DNA of 64,000 nucleotides from E44-bin88 sp034419075 (lineage in GTDB: Bacteria > Chloroflexota > Dehalococcoidia > Dehalococcoidales > BS750m-G39): the NCBI GenBank assembly GCA_034419075.1, contig DAOULR010000010.1, positions 1 to 64,000 on the forward strand, read 5' to 3'. The position numbers were made by a program, and so were the translations under genes. Positions 59,554 to 64,000 of this stretch are shown piece after piece. The notes under the pieces were generated by a model. The model was not told the origin of the DNA. It worked only from the letters and a program-made list of their open reading frames with translations, and ran no database searches. How positions within the stretch are numbered: the first letter of the stretch is position 1; each line of letters begins with the position of its first letter.

Positions 59554-61053
59554 TTAACAGAGTGTCTTCTCGGTTGCCAACATCTGGCGGATATAGTCCA
59601 GGGCTTCTTCGCGGCTAGCCAGCTCACCCGACGCCTGCGCCTCACGCACCGCCTCTAGAATCTCTCCCAGCGCCGGACCCTGACTCAGGCCGAAGATATT
59701 TATTAAATCGTTCCCGTCCACCAGCCTGACCGGTTCCACCAGTTCCTGCTGCTCGAAGTGCTTTTCTAAAACGTAAGCCACCATCCTGGCGTGCTCCTGC
59801 CAGCCTGCCATATCCAGGTTGGGTCCCCGCGTCGCTAGGTGGTCGGCCAAGCTCAAAAACAGCGTGTCGATGCCCGCCTCGCCGCAATCGCGGAAATAGC
59901 GGTAGATAGCCCGCTGAGTGGGCAGCCCTTGCTGGCTCATCTGCCCCGGCCGCATGTGATAGTTTATCACAATCTCGACCAGCTTTGCCTCTTTACTGCT
60001 AAAGCGCAGCCTGGCCATTATCTCGGCTGCTGCCGTCGCTCCCAGCTTGGCGTGTCCCAAGAAGTGCGTCCGACCATCCTCGCCGACGGCCTTGGTCTCG
60101 GGCTTGCGGATATCGTGGAGTAGAGCGGCTAATTTGAGTAGCGCTCGACGACTGCTGCCGCCGCTGACCTCCTGGGAGAAGTGCTCGGCCAATCTGTCCG
60201 ACCAGGGGACGGCTGCCAGCGCTTTTTCGGAGGCGTAGGGCCAGCCTCCCTGACGTAGGATAAAGTCAACGGCAATCACCGTCTGCAGGGAATGGTCGAA
60301 GACGTTCCAGGAGTGTTCTTTGGGCTGCTCCACCCCTTTTGTCTCCGCCAGCTCGGGAAAGAGGGCGGTGATTAGCCCCAGCTCGTCAAGGTGGGGTAGA
60401 AACCTTTCGGGGTGGGGGACGGCCAGCAAACGGACTAGTTCCTCCCGCAGCCTTTCTCCAGCGACATAGGCGATGAGATGGCACTGGCTCTTGACCAGGG
60501 CCTCGGTTTTTTCATAAATAGTAAAGCCGAGTTCCGCCGCTAATCGCGCTCCCCGCAGCAGGCGGACGGGGTCGTCCTCAAAAACGCTCTGGCTGACCGC
60601 CCGAATCGTTTTATCTTTGAGGTCGGCCTGCCCGCCGAAGGGGTCAATAAGGGCTATGTCCTTGTTGCCGACCTTTTCCAGCTCAGCGGCGATGGCGTCT
60701 ATGGTGAAGTCGCGCCGACTCAGGTCGTTTTCAATGCTGTCCTCGAAGCTGGTGAAATCGAGCTGCCACCGCCCCCCCGACGGCGCCTTTTTATCCAGCA
60801 CCACCACGCGGCCGATGTGATTCTCTTTATCCAGCGGGACGAATCTGCCCCCCAGGGCTTCGGCCAGTTTGGGGGCTGCCTCTAGAGCGTCGGCGGCCAG
60901 GGCAATATCAATGTCGGCGGTGGTTCTCCCCAGCAGGGAGTCGCGGATAAAACCGCCGACCAGATAGGCTTTAGCAAGTCCGCTCAAGCAATCGCTGACC
61001 TTGTTTAGTATTGATAGAGCCCCAGGCTCAATAGACAGCTTCATCTCTCCCAT
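59554..61053 (-). CDS. cca: CCA tRNA nucleotidyltransferase / poly(A) polymerase family protein with HD domain
   Basis: 499 residues. Head domain LVGGFIRDSLLGRTTADIDIAL (GG-x-x-RD and the metal-binding DID), RRDFTIDAIA, and the flexible-loop/template segment EDDPVRLLRGARLAAELGF. A C-terminal HD domain follows (LAALLHDIRKPETKA, HAKLGA). Adds or repairs CCA ends of tRNA; HD-containing members can be A-adding or CC-adding only. ATG at 61053 or 61044. Confidence 0.85.
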   Translation of the reverse strand: MGEMKLSIEPGALSILNKVSDCLSGLAKAYLVGGFIRDSLLGRTTADIDIALAADALEAAPKLAEALGGRFVPLDKENHIGRVVVLDKKAPSGGRWQLDFTSFEDSIENDLSRRDFTIDAIAAELEKVGNKDIALIDPFGGQADLKDKTIRAVSQSVFEDDPVRLLRGARLAAELGFTIYEKTEALVKSQCHLIAYVAGERLREELVRLLAVPHPERFLPHLDELGLITALFPELAETKGVEQPKEHSWNVFDHSLQTVIAVDFILRQGGWPYASEKALAAVPWSDRLAEHFSQEVSGGSSRRALLKLAALLHDIRKPETKAVGEDGRTHFLGHAKLGATAAAEIMARLRFSSKEAKLVEIVINYHMRPGQMSQQGLPTQRAIYRYFRDCGEAGIDTLFLSLADHLATRGPNLDMAGWQEHARMVAYVLEKHFEQQELVEPVRLVDGNDLINIFGLSQGPALGEILEAVREAQASGELASREEALDYIRQMLATEKTLC

Positions 61054-61204
61054 CCCGTAATACTCTAAGGCTAAACTATACTACCAGTCGGCTAAAGTTA
61101 CAAGGGGAAAATAAAGCAAAAGGCCCATCGCCGCTATGTCTAGGCAGATATCAGCGTGGGCTGATTGCCTTGGTTAGCGGTGACTATTGCCCTGCGGTGC
61201 GGCT

Positions 61205-61600
61205 TCAGGCGCTTTCTTTGGCCGTGCTCAGGGCGAGACTTTTTAAGATAGTGAGGATGCCGATAACGGCACGTTGCACGTCAATCGGCTCCTGGGCTAG
61301 TATCCGGGCCACGTAGGGGTCGAGCTCGTTGCCGCCGTAGGGGGGACGGCTCTCGGCTACACCCGAGGAGGGGGGAGTCAGGTAGCCGGCTAGAGTAAAC
61401 AGCTCGTTTTCCTCAAAACCTAGAGGTTCGGCGATTTTGCGTAGAATTGAACCTGAAGGGTAACGCTCGCCTCTCTCAATGCGGCCGAGGTGTGACGAGG
61501 ATACGCCAGACGTGGCGCTAAGCTGACTCAGGGTTAGCCGCTGCGTGACTCTTGCCTGTCTGATTATTTCGCCCAGATTGGTGCTTCGGTTCTGGTCCAT
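61205..61600 (-). CDS. XRE-family transcriptional regulator (repressor-like)
   Basis: 131 residues from the ATG at 61598-61600. HTH at residues 10-63 (LGEIIRQARVTQRLTLSQLSATSGVSSSHLGRIERGERYPS) followed by a linker and a C-terminal helix pair (LAQEPIDVQRAVIGILTILKSL) suited to dimerisation. The -10 (61610-61615) is nine bases before the ATG, so the mRNA is nearly leaderless and there is no ribosome site. Divergent from the 84-residue XRE gene and sharing the operators between them; the repressor-like partner of the pair. Confidence 0.8.
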   Translation of the reverse strand: MDQNRSTNLGEIIRQARVTQRLTLSQLSATSGVSSSHLGRIERGERYPSGSILRKIAEPLGFEENELFTLAGYLTPPSSGVAESRPPYGGNELDPYVARILAQEPIDVQRAVIGILTILKSLALSTAKESA

Positions 61601-61609
61601 ATCAGGGAA

Positions 61610-61638
61610 ATTATAATTCGCCAAATGGCAAATGTCAA
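61610..61638 (-). promoter_or_regulatory. Consensus promoter for the 131-residue XRE gene, operator O1 in its spacer
   Basis: Minus strand TTGACA (61633-61638), 17-base spacer, TATAAT (61610-61615): perfect consensus. The palindrome-like site GCCAAATGGC (61620-61629) lies inside the spacer, so binding there must exclude polymerase. Confidence 0.75.
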
Positions 61639-61723
61639 CTTCAGTAAAACGAATAAAATCTGCCATTTGCCGAAATACCCCTTGACAGTAGGCATACTGA
61701 TGATTATAATGTCGCCAATTGGC
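61620..61723. promoter_or_regulatory. Three operator-like sites O1, O2, O3
   Basis: Related sites: O1 GCCAAATGGC (61620-61629), O2 GCCATTTGCC (61662-61671, reverse orientation) and O3 GCCAATTGGC (61714-61723, perfect palindrome). Centres are 42 and 52 bases apart, close to four and five helical turns, so all lie on one face of the DNA. O3 overlaps the start site of the rightward promoter. Confidence 0.65.
61682..61710 (+). promoter_or_regulatory. Consensus promoter for the 84-residue XRE gene
   Basis: TTGACA (61682-61687), 17-base spacer, TATAAT (61705-61710): perfect consensus. Transcription would start near 61717, within operator O3, which lets that site repress it. Confidence 0.75.
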
Positions 61724-61739
61724 ATAGGAGGCTTTAACC

Positions 61740-61994
61740 ATGCTGCTGAAGACAAGGGTTTTTGACCTATGCCCGGAAAGGTATAAGAACCTGTCCGAAC
61801 TGGCTCAGGCCATGGAAATATCGGTAAGCCAGGTCTACCGCGTGCAGGAAGGCAAGCGTAAAATCAACTGTAAGTTCATCATCGGCGCCATCAAGGCCTT
61901 CCCCGGTTGCTCGTTTGACGACCTCTTCTACTTCGTCCCTGAAGTGCCAGTTGGCAATGATTCCCGTGTCGTCGTGGCCAGTCGCCGTTTTTAG
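61740..61994 (+). CDS. Small Cro-like XRE regulator
   Basis: 84 residues, essentially one HTH domain: LCPERYKNLSELAQAMEISVSQVYRVQEGKRKI with recognition helix SVSQVYRVQEG. AGGAGG eight bases before the ATG. Divergent from and sharing operators with the larger XRE gene, reminiscent of Cro/CI pairs, but no phage genes are nearby. A further copy of the palindrome (TGCCAGTTGGCA, 61945-61956) falls inside its coding sequence. Confidence 0.75.
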   Translation: MLLKTRVFDLCPERYKNLSELAQAMEISVSQVYRVQEGKRKINCKFIIGAIKAFPGCSFDDLFYFVPEVPVGNDSRVVVASRRF

Positions 61995-62023
61995 GATTGG
62001 GGGGTGGGGAAACTGAGCTCGCT

Positions 62024-62512
62024 TTAGAGTTGAGGAGTCTCGTCCTCTATATTGTGCAGCTTCTCCTGGCTCTCTAGGTGGTCTATGTAGAGCTTCCCGT
62101 TGAGGTGGTCTATCTCGTGCTCCAGCGCCTGAGCCAGCAGGTCCTTGGCCTTGATTCTGATTTCCTTACCGCTAGCGCCCCGCCCCTTAACCGTCACTGA
62201 TTTAGCCCGCTTGATCTCGCCGTAATAGCCGGGGACGCTCAAGCACCCCTCGGTCACCGAACGCTCCCCGATGCGCTTAACTATCTCGGGGTTAATAAGG
62301 ACGACGTCTTCGGCATCGGGGATGTCGATGACGATTACCCGCAGCGAGACGCCCACCTGCGGCGCGGCCAGTGCCGCCCGCCCCGGGTCGGCGTGAACCG
62401 TCTCCAGCATATCTTCGATGAGCTTCTTGATGGATCCGTCGATATTTTTGACCCGCTTTGCCTTTTGCCTTAAGACCGGGTCGGGCAGGGTGCTAATGGG
62501 TAAAACTGCCAT
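62024..62512 (-). CDS. def: Peptide deformylase
   Basis: 162 residues with the three motifs: GRAALAAPQVGV (motif 1), EGCLSVPG with the metal Cys (motif 2) and HEIDHLNG with two metal His and the catalytic Glu (motif 3). Removes the N-formyl group from new proteins. Directly follows priA (24 bases). Confidence 0.95.
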   Translation of the reverse strand: MAVLPISTLPDPVLRQKAKRVKNIDGSIKKLIEDMLETVHADPGRAALAAPQVGVSLRVIVIDIPDAEDVVLINPEIVKRIGERSVTEGCLSVPGYYGEIKRAKSVTVKGRGASGKEIRIKAKDLLAQALEHEIDHLNGKLYIDHLESQEKLHNIEDETPQL

Positions 62513-62535
62513 CTTAAACCTCTTGACTATATTAG

Positions 62536-64000
62536 CTAAACCAAACCCACGGGGTCAATGTCCACCGTCCAGCCCGGGGGGAGGGGCAGGGGGGAGAGAA
62601 AGTCCGAAAGCTCGGCGCCGCGGAGGATAAGCTGCCAGCGGTAGCGACCCCGCAACCGGTGGATAAAGGCCGGGGCGGGCCCGATAAGCTCAATGTCGGC
62701 TATGCCCTTGGCCGCTATCTCTTGCTCCAAAAAGCGCTTCATTCTCCCCGCCTCGCGCTGGCCGAGGGCGTCGTTGGTGTGGCTGTAGGTCAGACTGGCT
62801 AACTGGTTGAAGGGCGGGTTGTGCAACTGGCGGCGGTAGTCTATCTCCTGCTTATAAAAGGCGGCGTAGTCGTGTTCGGCGGCGACGCGGATGGCGTAGT
62901 GCTCGGGGGAGTAGGTCTGAATAATAACCCTGCCTCCCCGTTCCCCCCGCCCGGCTCTACCCGCTACCTGAGACAATAGTTGAAAGGTCCTCTCCCCGCT
63001 GCGAAAGTCGGGCAGGTTGAGGGCGGTATCGGCGCTGACCACTCCCACCAGCGTCACCAGCGGCAAATCCAACCCCTTGGCCACCATCTGGGTGCCGATG
63101 AGAATATCGGCGTCGTGGGCGCGGAACTTGGATAATATTACGTCGTGGGCATATCGGCCTCTGGTGACGTCGCTGTCCCAGCGTAGGAGTCTGGCCTGGG
63201 GGAAGGTGTAACCCACCTCCTGTTCCAGCCGCTGGGTGCCGATGCCCAGAAACTTTATGCGCCGCCCCCCGCATTGAGGGCAGCTCTCCGGGACCTTAAT
63301 ATTGTAGTTGCACTGGTGGCAGACCAACCTGTCCTCGGTAGAATGATAAGAGAGGGGGACGTCGCAGCGCTTGCATCTCATAACGAAGCCGCAGTTGCGG
63401 CACTGGATAAAGCTGGCGGCTCCGCGGCGGTTCAAGAAAAGGATAACCTGTTCTTGGTTGGCCAGCGCCTGGCCAATCGCCTGGAAGAGGGAACGGCTGA
63501 AAAGACTCTGGTTGCCCGCCTTTAGCTCCTCCCTCATATCGACTACCTCCACCTGGGGCAGGGCCGAGCCGTCGTAGGGGGTGACCCTTTCCGGTAGTTC
63601 AAGCAGCTGGTAATCTCCCCTTTTAGCGCGGTAAAAGCTCTCGACGTCAGGGGTAGCGCTGCCCAGCACTACCACCGCTCCGCTCAAACCCGCCAGCTTC
63701 AGTGCCACAGCGCGGGCGTGGTAGCGCGGCGATTTGTCCGGCTGCTTATAGGTCCACTCCTGCTCCTCGTCGATGACGATTAAGCCGAGGTCGGGCTGGG
63801 GGGCGAAGATGGCGCTGCGCGAGCCGATGACCACGTCGAAGTCACCGTTTCTTATCCGCTGCCACTCGTCGAACTGCTCGCCTAAGGAAAGCTTGGAGTG
63901 GAGCACGGCCACCCTTTGGGGGAAGCGGGCGGCGAAGCGCTCTATGGTCTGGGGGGTGAGGGCGATTTCGGGCACCAGTACGATAGCTTTTTTGCCACGC
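62536..64000 (-). CDS. priA: Primosomal helicase PriA (N-terminal part outside the window)
   Basis: The C-terminal about 488 residues of PriA, running off the right edge. Visible: motifs from ALTPQTIERF onward, the DEEQEWTYKQ Walker B, SATPDVESF, the zinc-binding region with eight Cys (CRNCGFVMRCKRC ... CHQC ... CPQC), LIGTQMVAKGLDLPLVTLV and QVAGRAGRGERGG. ATP-dependent 3'-5' helicase that restarts replication forks. Confidence 0.95.
   Translation of the reverse strand, partial: RGKKAIVLVPEIALTPQTIERFAARFPQRVAVLHSKLSLGEQFDEWQRIRNGDFDVVIGSRSAIFAPQPDLGLIVIDEEQEWTYKQPDKSPRYHARAVALKLAGLSGAVVVLGSATPDVESFYRAKRGDYQLLELPERVTPYDGSALPQVEVVDMREELKAGNQSLFSRSLFQAIGQALANQEQVILFLNRRGAASFIQCRNCGFVMRCKRCDVPLSYHSTEDRLVCHQCNYNIKVPESCPQCGGRRIKFLGIGTQRLEQEVGYTFPQARLLRWDSDVTRGRYAHDVILSKFRAHDADILIGTQMVAKGLDLPLVTLVGVVSADTALNLPDFRSGERTFQLLSQVAGRAGRGERGGRVIIQTYSPEHYAIRVAAEHDYAAFYKQEIDYRRQLHNPPFNQLASLTYSHTNDALGQREAGRMKRFLEQEIAAKGIADIELIGPAPAFIHRLRGRYRWQLILRGAELSDFLSPLPLPPGWTVDIDPVGLV

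Noticed and set aside
61945..61956. Fourth palindrome (TGCCAGTTGGCA) as an additional operator
   Set aside because: It lies inside coding sequence and 232 bases from O3, so chance is a sufficient explanation; recorded but not counted.
1..64000. tRNA, rRNA, CRISPR or insertion sequence
   Set aside because: None seen on either strand; no transposase, integrase or repeat-spacer pattern was noticed. A dedicated search could still find short RNAs.

Overview
The window looks like a chromosomal segment of an uncultured anaerobic bacterium, most likely a Dehalococcoidia-type Chloroflexota from sediment or groundwater. This is inferred from the gene set, not from a marker phylogeny. Support comes from three tungsten aldehyde:ferredoxin oxidoreductase (AOR) family proteins, many type III CoA-transferases and short-chain dehydrogenases, a benzoyl-CoA-reductase/hydroxyacyl-CoA-dehydratase type pair, corrinoid enzymes, a minimal SufBC system and several promoters that end directly on a start codon (leaderless mRNAs). 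No rRNA, tRNA, CRISPR array, insertion sequence or integrase was seen.

Layout. 1-3.5 kb: a truncated TRAP-type binding lipoprotein diverges from a two-subunit HgdB/BcrBC-like reductase pair. 3.45-3.82 kb: a convergent gap holding a candidate structured RNA. 3.8-9 kb: SDRs, the first AOR and an MmgE/PrpD protein. 9-19.5 kb: a long leftward operon with a flavoprotein, a QueG-like Fe-S protein, an SDR, three CaiB/BaiF CoA-transferases, a glutamate-mutase-like corrinoid mutase (S and E subunits) and a fused family-I CoA-transferase-like protein that appears to lack the catalytic Glu. It reads as a peripheral catabolic pathway for a cyclic or branched dicarboxylic compound. 19.7-25.7 kb: crotonase, MoaD plus AOR 2, an ABC exporter and a DUF169 protein. 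26-31 kb: a leftward cluster of PAC2, two MinD-type Fe-S ATPases, a zinc-ribbon protein, a MoaD-like protein, a NifX-like protein with a Gly/Met/His-rich tail and a DUF134 regulator, resembling the ORP (Mo-Cu orange protein) operons.

31-35 kb: a 3beta-HSD-like/steroid 5alpha-reductase-like pair, then zinc-finger, LemA and HtpX genes. 35.2-37 kb: a compact RiPP-like locus with a consensus promoter, a 74-residue precursor-like peptide, an 18-bp stem-loop and a radical SAM/SPASM maturase. 37-48.5 kb: AOR 3 with MoaD and a phenylphosphate-synthase-like swivel protein, three SDRs, a cupin, and a methyltransferase/rhodanese/corrinoid-activator group. 48.5-64 kb: mostly housekeeping genes (acyl-CoA ligase, HAD phosphatase, LOG, sufBC, HDAC-like, CDF, secDF, cca, def, priA). 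They are interrupted by a divergent XRE/XRE regulatory switch with two consensus promoters and three phased operators.

The leads I would follow first are the RiPP locus (35.2-37.0 kb), the mutase operon (9-19.5 kb), the XRE switch (61.6-62.0 kb) and the ORP-like cluster (26-31 kb).
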